Assembly (NCBI RefSeq): GCF_018327705.1 | Contig: NZ_BNEM01000002.1 | Location: 4,154,001-4,218,000, forward strand | Reading direction: 5' to 3' | Length of the DNA: 64,000 nt | Source of the DNA: Catellatospora sp. TT07R-123 | Lineage (GTDB): Bacteria; Actinomycetota; Actinomycetes; Mycobacteriales; Micromonosporaceae | In this document: piece after piece, positions 33,022 through 41,997 of the stretch | Layout: each line of letters begins with the position of its first letter | How positions within the stretch are numbered: the stretch's first letter is position 1 | Position numbers and translations under genes: made by a program | The notes under the pieces: generated by a model | What the model was told of the DNA's origin: nothing | The model's input: the letters and a program-made list of their open reading frames with translations, nothing else | Databases searched by the model: none

Positions 33022-34334
33022 GAGCCCCGCGCGTGCTGTACCTGGCCTTCTACTACCCGCCGAGCCGGGCCAGCGGCGTGTTCCGCGCCCTGGCCACCGG
33101 CAACCACCTGGCGCGTGCCGGGTGGGACGTGACCGTCTGCACCGCCCCGCGTGAGTTCTTCAGCGAGCGCCTGGCCGGGGCGGTGGACGAGTCGCTGGAC
33201 ACCGAGGTCGACCCGCGCGTCCGGATCGAGCGGGTGGCCGCGGGCGACTACCACTGGGAGACCGACGTGCGCCGGTTCGGCGCCGTGCGCCGCCACTTTC
33301 CCACCGTGGTGGACAAGCTGCACCGGGGTGCGCAGAAGCACGTCTTCGGCGAGCGGTATCTCGGCTGGGCGCCCGGGGTGCTGCGCCGGGCCGTGTCGCT
33401 GCACCTGAAGGAGCCGTTCGACCTGGTGGTGGCCACCGGCAACCCGTTCGTGTCGTTCGCGCTGGCGTGGGCGCTGGGCCGGGTGCTGCGGGTGCCGTAC
33501 GCGGTGGACTTCCGGGACGCGTGGACGTTCGACCAGTTCACCGAGAAGGTGCGCTTCCCCGAGGGCGGGCGGATGATGCGCTGGGAGGCGCGGGTGCTGC
33601 GCGACGCCGCCGAGATCTCGTTCGTCAACAGCGGCATGCTGCGCTGGTATGCCGAGCGCTACCCGTTCGCGGCCGACCGGATGACGGTGGTGCCCAACGG
33701 CTGGGAGCCGGAGATCCTGGGCACGCCCGCGTTCCGGCCCAGCCAGGAGAGCCGGCCGCTGTCGTTCGGCTACCTCGGCACGGTGACCCCGTACCTGCCG
33801 CTGGACGTGCTGTTCGACGGGTGGCGGCGGGCCCGCGAGCACGCGCTGCTGGCCGACGCGACCCTGGACATCCACGGCCACCTCGGCTTCTTCCCCGACC
33901 AGCGCGACGAGTTGCTGTCGCGGCTGCCGCTCGACGACGGGCTGGGCGTGCGCTACCGGGGCGCCTTCGGCAAGGCCGACGCCCCCGACGTGTACGCGAG
34001 CACCGACGTGCTCGTCTTCTGCGTCCCCGGCGCCCGCTACGTCACCACCGGCAAGGTCTTCGAGTACATGGCGGCCGCCAAGCCGATCGTCTCGGTGCAC
34101 CAGCCCGAGATCGCCGCCGCCGACGTGCTGCGCGACTACCCGCTGTGGTTCGCCGGGGACCGCCTCGACGCCGACAGCGTGGCCGAGTCCCTGGTCGCCG
34201 CGGGCAAGGCAGCCCGTGACCTGGACGAACCCGAGCACGAGGCCGCGCTGGCGCACGCCCGCAGGTTCACCCGCGACGCCACCCTGGCGCCGTGGGAGCA
34301 GCGGCTGCGCGCGATCGCGGGCGGGTCGCGATGA
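33018..34334 (+). CDS. family 4-like glycosyltransferase (GT-B)
   Basis: A 438-residue cytoplasmic glycosyltransferase. The N-terminal acceptor half has LYLAFYYPPSRASGVFRAL, and the donor half has VNSGMLRWYAERYP, MTVVPNGWEPEIL, then FGYLGTVTPYLPLDVLFDGW and DVLVFCVPGARYVTTGKVFEYMAAAKPIV, where the glutamate of the EYMAAAKP pattern fits the nucleotide-sugar contact. It starts in an ATGA overlap. Sugar and acceptor are unknown. Confidence 0.88.
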   Translation: MRAPRVLYLAFYYPPSRASGVFRALATGNHLARAGWDVTVCTAPREFFSERLAGAVDESLDTEVDPRVRIERVAAGDYHWETDVRRFGAVRRHFPTVVDKLHRGAQKHVFGERYLGWAPGVLRRAVSLHLKEPFDLVVATGNPFVSFALAWALGRVLRVPYAVDFRDAWTFDQFTEKVRFPEGGRMMRWEARVLRDAAEISFVNSGMLRWYAERYPFAADRMTVVPNGWEPEILGTPAFRPSQESRPLSFGYLGTVTPYLPLDVLFDGWRRAREHALLADATLDIHGHLGFFPDQRDELLSRLPLDDGLGVRYRGAFGKADAPDVYASTDVLVFCVPGARYVTTGKVFEYMAAAKPIVSVHQPEIAAADVLRDYPLWFAGDRLDADSVAESLVAAGKAARDLDEPEHEAALAHARRFTRDATLAPWEQRLRAIAGGSR

Positions 34335-36487
34335 CGCCGGGCAGCCGCGTGGTCTACCTGGCACTGGGCACGTTCCGGGTCCGGGCGGCGCTGGCGTACG
34401 CGGCCGAGCTGGTCGGGCGCGGATGCCGGGTGCACCTGGTCGTCGGCGACGCGCCCGAGTGGGCCGACGCGGCCGCCACCGGCGCCGTCGTGCACCGCAT
34501 CGCCGCCAACCGGCCGCACCGGATGCGGCACGCGGCCCGGATCCTGCTGTCCGGGCCGGGCGGGCTGCTGCGCCACGCCGACCTGCTGATCGCCGGGGAC
34601 CTGCCCGCACTGCCGACGGCGTGGGCGGCGGCGCGGCGGCATCCGCGGCTGCCCTTCCGCTTCGAGCCCGCCGACCAGGCGCTGCGCCGCACCGCGCCGG
34701 CCGACCTGGCCGTGGTCACGCCCTGGTACCCGTCCCCCAACAACGCCATGGCCGGGGCGTTCGTGCAGGCGGCCGCCGCAGCGGTGCGCGAGCGGTTCGA
34801 CCGGGTGGCGGTGCTGCACACCGAGGACTGGTCGTACCCGCCGGACTGGCGCTCCGGCGCCCTGGTGCGGGTGGCCCGGCGGCGGCTGGCCCGGCGGTCG
34901 ACGCCGGTCGTGGTCACCGACACGCCGGAGGGCGAGCTGACCAGGGTGGCGGTGCCGCTGCTGGCCGGCAACGACTACGCCGCCTGGGCGGGCGAGCACG
35001 TCGAGGCGCTGCGGGCGAGCCTGCCGACCGGCCGGATCGAGGCACCGCTGGTCCACGCGCACACCGGGATCTACGGCGGGCTGGCCGCGCTGCGCCTGGC
35101 CCGCCCCGACGCCCGCGTCATCGTGACCGAGCACGCCACGTTCCTGCCGAAGGTGCTCGGCCAGCCCGAGGCCCGCCGCCTGTACGACGAGGTCCTCGGC
35201 CGCGCCGACGCCGTGGTCTGCGTCAGCCGCTACCTGTACGACCAGATCCGCGAGCGCTTCCCGCACCACGCCGCGAAGCTGCACGTCATCCCCAACGTGA
35301 TCGACTTCGACCGGTTCACCGCCCGCCCGCACCCGCCCGCCGACCTGCTGCGCTGGCTCTACGTCGGACGGCTGATCAAGCACAAGGGCGTCGGCGTGGT
35401 GCTCGACGCGTTCGCCGAGATCGCCGACGAGGTGCCGCAGGCGACGCTCGCCTTCGTCGGCGACGGCCCGCTCGCGGACCACCTGCGCGACCGCGCCCGC
35501 GAACTCGGCCTGGCCGACCGCGTCCGCGTCCGCCCGGCGGTCGCGCCCGAGCAGGTCGTGGCGCAGATGCACGCGCACGACCTGCTGGTGCACGGCAGCC
35601 GCCTGGAGACGTTCGGCATGACGCTGGTCGAGGCGATCGCCACCGGCATGCCGGTGCTGGCGATGCGCAGCGCCGGGCCGCAGGAGTCGCTGGCCGGGCT
35701 GGAGGGTATGGCCGGGCGCCTGGTCGACGTCAGCGCCGGGGCGGCCGCCTTCGCCGCCGGATACCGCGGGCTGCGGGCCGGGCTCGATCAGCTCGACCTG
35801 GTCCGGGCCCGCCGCGTGCTGGAGGAGCGGTACGGCCGCGACACCGTCGCCGCCAAGCTGACCCTGCTCTACGGCGGCCAGCTGCCCCCACCGCCGCTGC
35901 CCGCCACGCCGGTGGCCGAGGGCTCGGCCGGGCACGTGCTGCTCATCGCCGTCGACCCGCCGCACTACCGCAACGTGGGCCGCTACGCGGCGAACCTGGT
36001 CGGGCAGGGCTACCTGGTCGACCTGGTCACCCCGCACGCGCAGGCGTGGCTGGCCATCGGCATCGATCCCCGGGTACGGCTGCGCGAGCTGCACCAGGCC
36101 GAGGCCAGGCTCCTGGTCAACCGGATCGAGAACGCGGTGCGCCACGCCGCCGGGCGGGCGCTGGACCACCTGTCCGGCCCGGCCCGGCAGCTCGACGCCA
36201 TGTGGCCCGAAGTGGCCGTCAACGTGCTCCAGCGCGGCACCGGCAAGGTCACCGACGCGCTGCACCGGCGGATCTACAACCGGCTCTACTCGGTGGTACG
36301 CCCGCAGCTGGTGTGGCGGATCCTCCGGCGCGACCTGCTGCCCGGCCTCGACCTGTCCGGCGTGGACCGGGTCGTGGTCGCCGGGCGCACCGGCGTCACC
36401 GCGGGCTGGCAGCTCGCCCGCCGCCGCCCCGGCCTCACCGTCACCACGGCGCTGACCGCGCCCGAGCGGCAGGGGGTCACCGCGTGA
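34331..36487 (+). CDS. large family 4 glycosyltransferase with flanking repeats
   Basis: A 718-residue protein. Residues about 125-520 form a GT4 transferase: LVHAHTGIYGGLAALRLA, IVTEHATFLPKVLG, VIPNVIDFDRF, WLYVGRLIKHKGV, and SRLETFGMTLVEAIATGMPVLA, the Ex7E motif. The first 110 residues (VVYLALGTFRVRAALAYAAELVGRGCRV) and a region after residue 540 (LLIAVDPPHYRNVGRYAANLVGQGYLVDLV) look alike, as if one Rossmann-type domain had been duplicated on each side. The second copy continues for 170 residues. The role of these flanks is unknown. The gene overlaps both neighbours by four bases. Confidence 0.85.
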   Translation: MTPGSRVVYLALGTFRVRAALAYAAELVGRGCRVHLVVGDAPEWADAAATGAVVHRIAANRPHRMRHAARILLSGPGGLLRHADLLIAGDLPALPTAWAAARRHPRLPFRFEPADQALRRTAPADLAVVTPWYPSPNNAMAGAFVQAAAAAVRERFDRVAVLHTEDWSYPPDWRSGALVRVARRRLARRSTPVVVTDTPEGELTRVAVPLLAGNDYAAWAGEHVEALRASLPTGRIEAPLVHAHTGIYGGLAALRLARPDARVIVTEHATFLPKVLGQPEARRLYDEVLGRADAVVCVSRYLYDQIRERFPHHAAKLHVIPNVIDFDRFTARPHPPADLLRWLYVGRLIKHKGVGVVLDAFAEIADEVPQATLAFVGDGPLADHLRDRARELGLADRVRVRPAVAPEQVVAQMHAHDLLVHGSRLETFGMTLVEAIATGMPVLAMRSAGPQESLAGLEGMAGRLVDVSAGAAAFAAGYRGLRAGLDQLDLVRARRVLEERYGRDTVAAKLTLLYGGQLPPPPLPATPVAEGSAGHVLLIAVDPPHYRNVGRYAANLVGQGYLVDLVTPHAQAWLAIGIDPRVRLRELHQAEARLLVNRIENAVRHAAGRALDHLSGPARQLDAMWPEVAVNVLQRGTGKVTDALHRRIYNRLYSVVRPQLVWRILRRDLLPGLDLSGVDRVVVAGRTGVTAGWQLARRRPGLTVTTALTAPERQGVTA

Positions 36488-38166
36488 CGGCAGCGCCCGA
36501 CGTCACCGTCATCACGGCGGTGTACAACACGATGCCGTACCTGACCCGCTGCCTGTCCTCGCTGGCGGCGCAGACGATCGGGCTGGACCGGATGGAGGTC
36601 GTCGCCGTCGACGACGGTTCCACCGACGGCAGCGCCCGCGAGCTGGACCGCTGGGCCCGGCGCCACCCCGGCGTCTTCCGCGTGGTGCACCAGCCCAACT
36701 CCGGCGGCCCCGCCGCGCCCAGCAACCGGGCCCTGGACCTCGCCACCGGCCGGTACGTCTTCTTCCTCGGCGCCGACGACCACCTCGGGCGGGAGGCGCT
36801 GGCCCGGCTGGTGTCGGCCGCGGACACGTACGGCTCCGACATCGTGCTGGGGCGCCTCACCGGCGTCAACGGCCGCTACGTGCACCAGGCGGTCTTCGAT
36901 CGCGACCGCGTCGACCTCGGCATGTTCGACTCGGCGCTGCCCTGGGCGCTGTCCAACACCAAGCTGTTCCGGCGCGACCTGGTCACCAAGCACGGGCTGC
37001 GCTACCCCGAGGACATGCCGGTCTTCAGCGACCAGCCGTTCACCCTGGAGGCGTGCCTGCTGGCCCGGCGCATCTCGGTGGTGGCCGGATACCCGTGCTA
37101 CCACGCGGTGCGGCGCGCCGACGCGGGCAACATCACGTACCGCTCGCGCCACGACGAGCGGGCCCGGTGCACCGAGCGGATCATGGAACTCACCGCGCGG
37201 CTGGTCCCGGCGGGGCCCGATCGCGACAAGATCACCGTGCGGCACTTCGCCTGGGAGCTGTCCAAGCTGCTCGAACCCGACTTCCTGCGGCAGGACCCGG
37301 CGGTCCGGGCGCGGGTGGCCGCCTCGGTCGGACGGCTGGCCCGCGCCCACCTCACCGACGGGGTGCAGGCCCGGCTGCCCGCCGGGGCGGTGCTGCGGTT
37401 CCGGCTGGCCGCCGCCGACCGGCTCGGCGAGCTCGAAGCGGTGATCGCGCAGGACGCCGCCGGCGGCGCACCACCGGTCCGGCTGCTCGGGGGGCGGGTC
37501 TACGCCGGATACGACCCGTTCCGGGCCGACCTGCCGGATCGCGCGTACGACCTCACCTCGCACGCGGCCGAGCTGGTCGCCGACCGGATCACCGTCCGCG
37601 AGGCCGCCCTGGTCGGCGGCCCGACCGGCCCGGAACTCCTGCTCACCGCGTACTGCCCCGCCCCGGGCCCCGACCCCGGCACCCCCGTCCACCTCTGCCT
37701 CGCCACCACGAACGCCCCCGCCACCGTCACCCCCGAGGCCGTTCGTGCAGTTTCGGGGAAACTGCAGGAATCTTGGGCCGCAGACGTGCACTTTCCCCGA
37801 AACTGCACGAACGACCCGGACGCGGAACGTGGGGACGCGGGCGGGGTCGGGTTGCGGGTGCGGGTGCCGCTGGCGGAGGTGCTGGCGGGGCTGGGGCCGG
37901 ACGGCGGGCATCTGCCGGTGCGGGTGCTGCTCGCGGCGCTGGGCAGCCACTGCGACGTGCCGCTGCGCGCCGCGCCGGGGTTGCGGCTGCCGCAGCTGCT
38001 GGTGCGCCGCGGCATCCGGCCGGTGCGGGTGGCGCTGGCGGTGAGCCATACCGGGCGGCTGCTGCTGACGGCGGCGCCGGTCACGGTCGGCCGGATCCTG
38101 AGCCGGTTGCGGCGCCTGCGCGCACCGGGTCAGGCGCGGGCACGGCAGCGAGGGGAGCAGGCATGA
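36484..38166 (+). CDS. family 2 glycosyltransferase carrying an in-frame palindromic repeat
   Basis: A 560-residue protein. The GT-A domain has VTVITAVYNTMPYLTRCLSS, EVVAVDDGSTDGSA and FFLGADDHLG in the first 105 residues, the DxD-type metal site, as in TagGH-associated glycosyltransferases. The C-terminal 330 residues are less conserved, with an FRLAAADRL stretch and strands. Residues 420-443 are wholly encoded by the 72-base palindrome at 37741-37812, giving VRAVSGKLQESW and HFPRNCTN; 72 is a multiple of three, so the frame is kept. Its removal would leave a plausible shorter protein. The gene overlaps its neighbours by four bases. Confidence 0.85.
   Translation: MTAAPDVTVITAVYNTMPYLTRCLSSLAAQTIGLDRMEVVAVDDGSTDGSARELDRWARRHPGVFRVVHQPNSGGPAAPSNRALDLATGRYVFFLGADDHLGREALARLVSAADTYGSDIVLGRLTGVNGRYVHQAVFDRDRVDLGMFDSALPWALSNTKLFRRDLVTKHGLRYPEDMPVFSDQPFTLEACLLARRISVVAGYPCYHAVRRADAGNITYRSRHDERARCTERIMELTARLVPAGPDRDKITVRHFAWELSKLLEPDFLRQDPAVRARVAASVGRLARAHLTDGVQARLPAGAVLRFRLAAADRLGELEAVIAQDAAGGAPPVRLLGGRVYAGYDPFRADLPDRAYDLTSHAAELVADRITVREAALVGGPTGPELLLTAYCPAPGPDPGTPVHLCLATTNAPATVTPEAVRAVSGKLQESWAADVHFPRNCTNDPDAERGDAGGVGLRVRVPLAEVLAGLGPDGGHLPVRVLLAALGSHCDVPLRAAPGLRLPQLLVRRGIRPVRVALAVSHTGRLLLTAAPVTVGRILSRLRRLRAPGQARARQRGEQA
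37741..37812. repeat. palindromic repeat, family 2, copy A (inside a CDS)
   Basis: Arms of 26 bases at 37741-37766 and 37787-37812 pair at 25 of 26 positions around a 20-base loop. The arm core GCAGTTTCGGGGAAA also occurs at 39500-39561 and 54954-55015. Read on the minus strand its loop contains AAGATTCC, as in copy B, so copies A and B lie in opposite orientations. It is wholly inside the glycosyltransferase reading frame. Confidence 0.95.
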
Positions 38167-39524
38167 GGATCTGCGTGGTGGCGCTGGGCAAGATCGGGCT
38201 GCCGCTGGCGGTGCAGTTCGCCGGGCGGGGGCACGAGGTGGTCGGCGCGGACGTGTCGCAGCGCGTCGTCGGCCTCGTCAACGAGGGGGCGGTGCCGTTC
38301 CCCGGCGAGGCCGAGCTGGACACCCGGCTCAAGGACGCCGTCGCCGCCGGGCTGCTGTCGGCGACCACCGACACGACCGCCGCCGTCGCGCGGTCCGAGG
38401 CGGTCGTCGTGGTGGTGCCGCTGTTCACCGACGGCGCCGGGGTGCCCGACTTCGGCGCGTTGGACGGCGCCACCCGGGCGATCGCCGCCGGGCTGCGCCC
38501 CGGCACGCTGGTCAGCTACGAGACGACGCTGCCGGTGGGCACCACGCGCGCGCGCTGGGCACCGCTGCTGGCCGAGGGCAGCGGGCTGGTCCCGGGCCGC
38601 GACTTCAGCCTGGTGTTCAGCCCGGAGCGGGTGCTGACCGGCCGGGTCTTCGCCGACCTGCGCCGCTACCCGAAGCTGGTCGGCGGGATCGACGCGGCGT
38701 CGGCCCGCGCCGGGGTGCGGTTCTACGAGGCGGTGCTGGAGTTCGACCCGCGCCCCGACCTGGACCGGCCCAACGGGGTGTGGGACCTGGGCAGCGCCGA
38801 GGCGGCCGAGCTGGCCAAGCTCGCCGAGACGACGTACCGCGACGTCAACATCGCACTGGCCAACCAGTTCGCGCGGTACGCCGACCGGGCCGGGGTCGAC
38901 ATCGCGGCGGTGATCGAGGCGTGCAACACGCAGCCGTACTCGCACCTGCACCGGCCCGGCATCGCCGTCGGCGGGCACTGCATCCCGGTGTACCCGCGCA
39001 TGTACCTGTGGAACGACCCGGACGCCACCGTCGTGGCCGCCGCGCGGGCCGCCAACGAGACCATGCCCGAGTACGCCGTGTCCCGCCTGGAGGCCGCGTA
39101 CGGCGACCTCGCCGGGGCATCGGTGCTGGTGCTGGGCGCGGCCTACCGGGGCGGGGTGAAGGAGACCGCGTTCTCCGGGGTGTTCCCGACGGTGGCGGCC
39201 CTGCGCTCGCGCGGCGCGACTCCGTACGTCAGCGACCCGCTCTACGACCCCGACGAACTCGCCGCACTCGGCCTGCCCCCGCACCGGGGCGAGCCGGTCA
39301 CCGCGGCGATCGTCCAGGCCGACCACGCCGCATACCGCACCCTGGCCGCCGCCGACCTGCCCGAGGTACGCGTCCTGGTCGACGGCCGCCGCATCACCGA
39401 CCCCGCCCGCTGGCCCGCCGTCACCCGCGTCCTGCTGGGCGACGGCATCGACCCGGCCGCCGGGGCCGCCGACGCCGACGCCGACCGGGCCGTGGTGAAT
39501 GCAGTTTCGGGGAAAGTGCAGTAA
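38163..39524 (+). CDS. UDP-sugar 6-dehydrogenase, divergent type
   Basis: A 453-residue nucleotide-sugar dehydrogenase. The Rossmann start VVALGKIGLPLAVQF (Ala8 replaces the usual first Gly), FSPERVLTGRV, AELAKLAETTYRDVNIAL with Lys219, and catalytic Cys273 in GGHCIPVYP are clear. It oxidises a UDP-hexose or UDP-HexNAc to the uronic acid in two steps. The last codons and the TAA stop come from a palindromic repeat (39500-39561). This enzyme differs clearly from the WbpA-like one at 46431, so the two probably use different substrates. It overlaps the glycosyltransferase gene by four bases. Confidence 0.88.
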   Translation: MRICVVALGKIGLPLAVQFAGRGHEVVGADVSQRVVGLVNEGAVPFPGEAELDTRLKDAVAAGLLSATTDTTAAVARSEAVVVVVPLFTDGAGVPDFGALDGATRAIAAGLRPGTLVSYETTLPVGTTRARWAPLLAEGSGLVPGRDFSLVFSPERVLTGRVFADLRRYPKLVGGIDAASARAGVRFYEAVLEFDPRPDLDRPNGVWDLGSAEAAELAKLAETTYRDVNIALANQFARYADRAGVDIAAVIEACNTQPYSHLHRPGIAVGGHCIPVYPRMYLWNDPDATVVAAARAANETMPEYAVSRLEAAYGDLAGASVLVLGAAYRGGVKETAFSGVFPTVAALRSRGATPYVSDPLYDPDELAALGLPPHRGEPVTAAIVQADHAAYRTLAAADLPEVRVLVDGRRITDPARWPAVTRVLLGDGIDPAAGAADADADRAVVNAVSGKVQ

Positions 39525-39561
39525 TCGGGCTCAAGATTCCAGCACTTTCCCCGAAACTGCA
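39500..39561. repeat. palindromic repeat, family 2, copy B (supplies a stop codon)
   Basis: Perfect 20-base arms at 39500-39519 and 39542-39561 around a 22-base loop with AAGATTCCA. The left arm is translated as AVSGKVQ and the loop holds the TAA stop (39522-39524) of the dehydrogenase gene. The same frame over the same arm gives AVSGKLQ in copy A. Confidence 0.95.
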
Positions 39562-39633
39562 CGACGATCTTGGCGCGCGAACGCGCGCGAGCCTGAGCCC
39601 CGCGCGCGTGAGCCCGCGAGCGGGGCGCGGGGG

Positions 39634-40632
39634 TTACGCGGTGTGCGTGGTGTTGTCGAGGGCGCGCCACTGGAGGGCGTGCCGGACGCCGTCCTCGACG
39701 CTGAAGCTTGGCGCCCAGCCGAGCAGGGCGCGGGCGTGCTTGCTGCGGGCGAAGGCGCCCACCACGTCGCCGGGCCGGGGTGCGGTCTCGACCACGGCCA
39801 GCTTCTCGCCGGTGACCGCGGCGAACGCGTCGATCAGCTCGCGGACGGTGGTGCCCTCGCCGCTGCCCAGGTTCATCACCCGGTAGCGGTCCGGCGTGGC
39901 CGCCATGACCTCGTCGAACTTCTCCAGGGCCAGCACGTGCGCCCCGGCCAGGTCCCACACGTGCACGTAGTCGCGGATGCCGGAGCCGTCGCGGGTCGGC
40001 CAGTCCACGCCGGTGAGCTGGAACGCCTCGCCGCTCTCCCAGGCCTGGATCATCTTGCCCAGCGCGTGGCTGGGGTAGCGCAGCTGGAGGCCGGTGCGCA
40101 TCTTCGGGTCGGCGCCGATGGGGTTGAAGTAGCGCAGCGAGATCACGTCGAGCTCGCCCGCCGCCACGCAGTCGGCGAGGATCTGCTCCATCATGACCTT
40201 GGTCCGCGCGTACGGGCTGGACGGGTCGAGCACCGAGTCCTCGTCGACGGAGAAGTCGTCGCTGGCGCCGTAGAGCGCGGCGGTGGAGCTGAACACCAGG
40301 CGGCGGCAGCCGTTGCGGGTCAGGTGCCCGACCAGGTCGATGGTCTTGGCCACGTTCTCGCGGTAGTAGCGCAGCGGCTGGGCCACCGACTCGGGCACCA
40401 CGATCAGGGCCGCGCAGTGCACGGTCGCGGTGATGTCCGGGTGCTCGGCGAAGATCCGGTCGAGCAGCGCACCGTCGCCCAGGTCGCCCTGGTAGAAGAT
40501 CCGCCCCTCGGTGAAGGCCGCCCGCCCGGTGACCAGGTTGTCGACGACCACCGGCGTGTGGCCCGCGTCGAGCAGCGCCGACGCGACCGTACTGCCGATG
40601 AAACCCGCACCGCCCGTGAGCAGAACCTTCAC
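39634..40632 (-). CDS. galE: UDP-glucose 4-epimerase
   Basis: A 332-residue extended SDR. GGAGFIGS (Gly7, Gly10, Gly13) binds NAD; Ser116 and Tyr141-xxx-Lys145 (SSPYARTKVMME) form the catalytic set; RYFNPIGADP and SGIRDYVHVWDLA are typical of GalE. It interconverts UDP-glucose and UDP-galactose, possibly the GlcNAc forms too. GTG 40632 has AGGAGG five bases upstream. The gene is convergent with the dehydrogenase gene. Confidence 0.9.
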   Translation of the reverse strand: MKVLLTGGAGFIGSTVASALLDAGHTPVVVDNLVTGRAAFTEGRIFYQGDLGDGALLDRIFAEHPDITATVHCAALIVVPESVAQPLRYYRENVAKTIDLVGHLTRNGCRRLVFSSTAALYGASDDFSVDEDSVLDPSSPYARTKVMMEQILADCVAAGELDVISLRYFNPIGADPKMRTGLQLRYPSHALGKMIQAWESGEAFQLTGVDWPTRDGSGIRDYVHVWDLAGAHVLALEKFDEVMAATPDRYRVMNLGSGEGTTVRELIDAFAAVTGEKLAVVETAPRPGDVVGAFARSKHARALLGWAPSFSVEDGVRHALQWRALDNTTHTA

Positions 40633-40724
40633 GCTTTCCTCCTCAACCACATCCGTCCGACCAGCAGATTATCTCGGGCTGCCTGGTCGGTTACCGTGCG
40701 CGACCCGTGAAGGTCCGGTGAAGG

Positions 40725-41843
40725 TCACCCGGCGTGGTCGGCGGAGGCCGCCTGCTGGCCGGCCGCGACGTCCCGCGAGGTGGCGGTGCGCTGGACCGGG
40801 ATGCGGGCGGGCGCGGTGACCGGGCCGCCGGTCAGCCGCTGGCGGGTGCGGTGCACGCTGCGCAGCGCGGCGTACGCGGCGTACGCGTTGCGGCGGACCA
40901 GGCTGTGCTTGAGGCCGTCCTGGCCGCCGGGCACCGTGTAGCCCTCGGCGGGCAGGCGGCGGCGGTAGTCCTCGACCATGCGGCGGAAGAACGCGCGCCG
41001 CAGCGGGCCGGGCACGCGGGCGCCGTGGCCGAGGATGACCAGGTAGTGGTTGATCATGATGCGGAACAGCTCGGGCCGGAACACGTCGTAGCGGCCGCCC
41101 GCCGACTCGATGATGTCGAACAGGCGCTGGTACTGCTCGAACACGTCGAAGTGGCGCTTGGACACCGAACTGGTGATCGCCCCGGGGGTCTGCTGGCGGT
41201 AGAGGTAGCAGACCTGGTGCAGCACGTCGATGGTCGCCGCCGCCATCAGCAGCGGGTGGCTGTAGGCGCTGTCCTCGTACAGCCCGCTGCGGAAGCGCAG
41301 CTTGGCCTCGTCGAGCAGGCCGCGCCGGGTGATCTTCGTGCACGCCGACTGGGCCAGGCGCAGCAGCTGCGGGGCCTGGCTCAGGTGCAGCGGCACCGGG
41401 GTGTCGCCGAGCAGCGGCGCGGTCGGCTTCGGCTCGAAGCGGCCGTCGGGGAAGAAGACCGCGTGGTCGATGACCAGCACGTCGGGCTCGTGCAGCGCCA
41501 GCCGGTCCAGCACCGCGCGCACCGCGCCCTCGGGCAGGACGTCGTCGGAGTCGACGAACCAGACGTACCGGCCGGACGCGTGCTCCAGGCCCGCGTTGCG
41601 CGCGCCGCCGAGGCCCTTGTTCTGGAGCAGGTGGACCGCCTTCACCCGGCTGTCCCGGGCGGCGTACGCGTCCAGGATCGCACCGCTGCCGTCGGGCGAG
41701 CAGTCGTCGACCGCCACGACCTCAAGGTCCGTCCCGTCGTAGGACAGGATCGAGTCCAGGCACTCGCCGAGGAACGCCTCGACTCCGTACACCGGGACGA
41801 TGACCGTCAGGCGCGGAGAGGTGGAGGGGGTTTCACGTCTCAC
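40725..41843 (-). CDS. family 2 glycosyltransferase
   Basis: A 372-residue protein. The catalytic GT-A core has RLTVIVPVYGVEAFLGECLDS, EVVAVDDCSPDG, NKGLGGARNAGLEHASG and WFVDSDDVLPEGAV. The C-terminal half carries SGLYEDSAYSHPLLMAA and CYLYRQQTPGAITSS, the same pattern as the N-terminal part of the fusion protein at 60197, so the two are paralogues. It likely adds a sugar to a cell-wall polymer. The GTG start at 41843 is 155 bases from the divergent 2-epimerase gene. Confidence 0.88.
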   Translation of the reverse strand: MRRETPSTSPRLTVIVPVYGVEAFLGECLDSILSYDGTDLEVVAVDDCSPDGSGAILDAYAARDSRVKAVHLLQNKGLGGARNAGLEHASGRYVWFVDSDDVLPEGAVRAVLDRLALHEPDVLVIDHAVFFPDGRFEPKPTAPLLGDTPVPLHLSQAPQLLRLAQSACTKITRRGLLDEAKLRFRSGLYEDSAYSHPLLMAAATIDVLHQVCYLYRQQTPGAITSSVSKRHFDVFEQYQRLFDIIESAGGRYDVFRPELFRIMINHYLVILGHGARVPGPLRRAFFRRMVEDYRRRLPAEGYTVPGGQDGLKHSLVRRNAYAAYAALRSVHRTRQRLTGGPVTAPARIPVQRTATSRDVAAGQQAASADHAG

Positions 41844-41997
41844 GTACGAAAGACTGCCAGATCCCGGGCATGAGATGCCACTTACGTGATCTTCACTCAG
41901 GTATCCGGAAGCGCGCGGGCGCGGCAACCGGTTCCGATATGATTCGGCCCCGTCGGGCCCGGCGGTTCCCGGCATCCCGCTCTTCAGGAGGCTTGCC

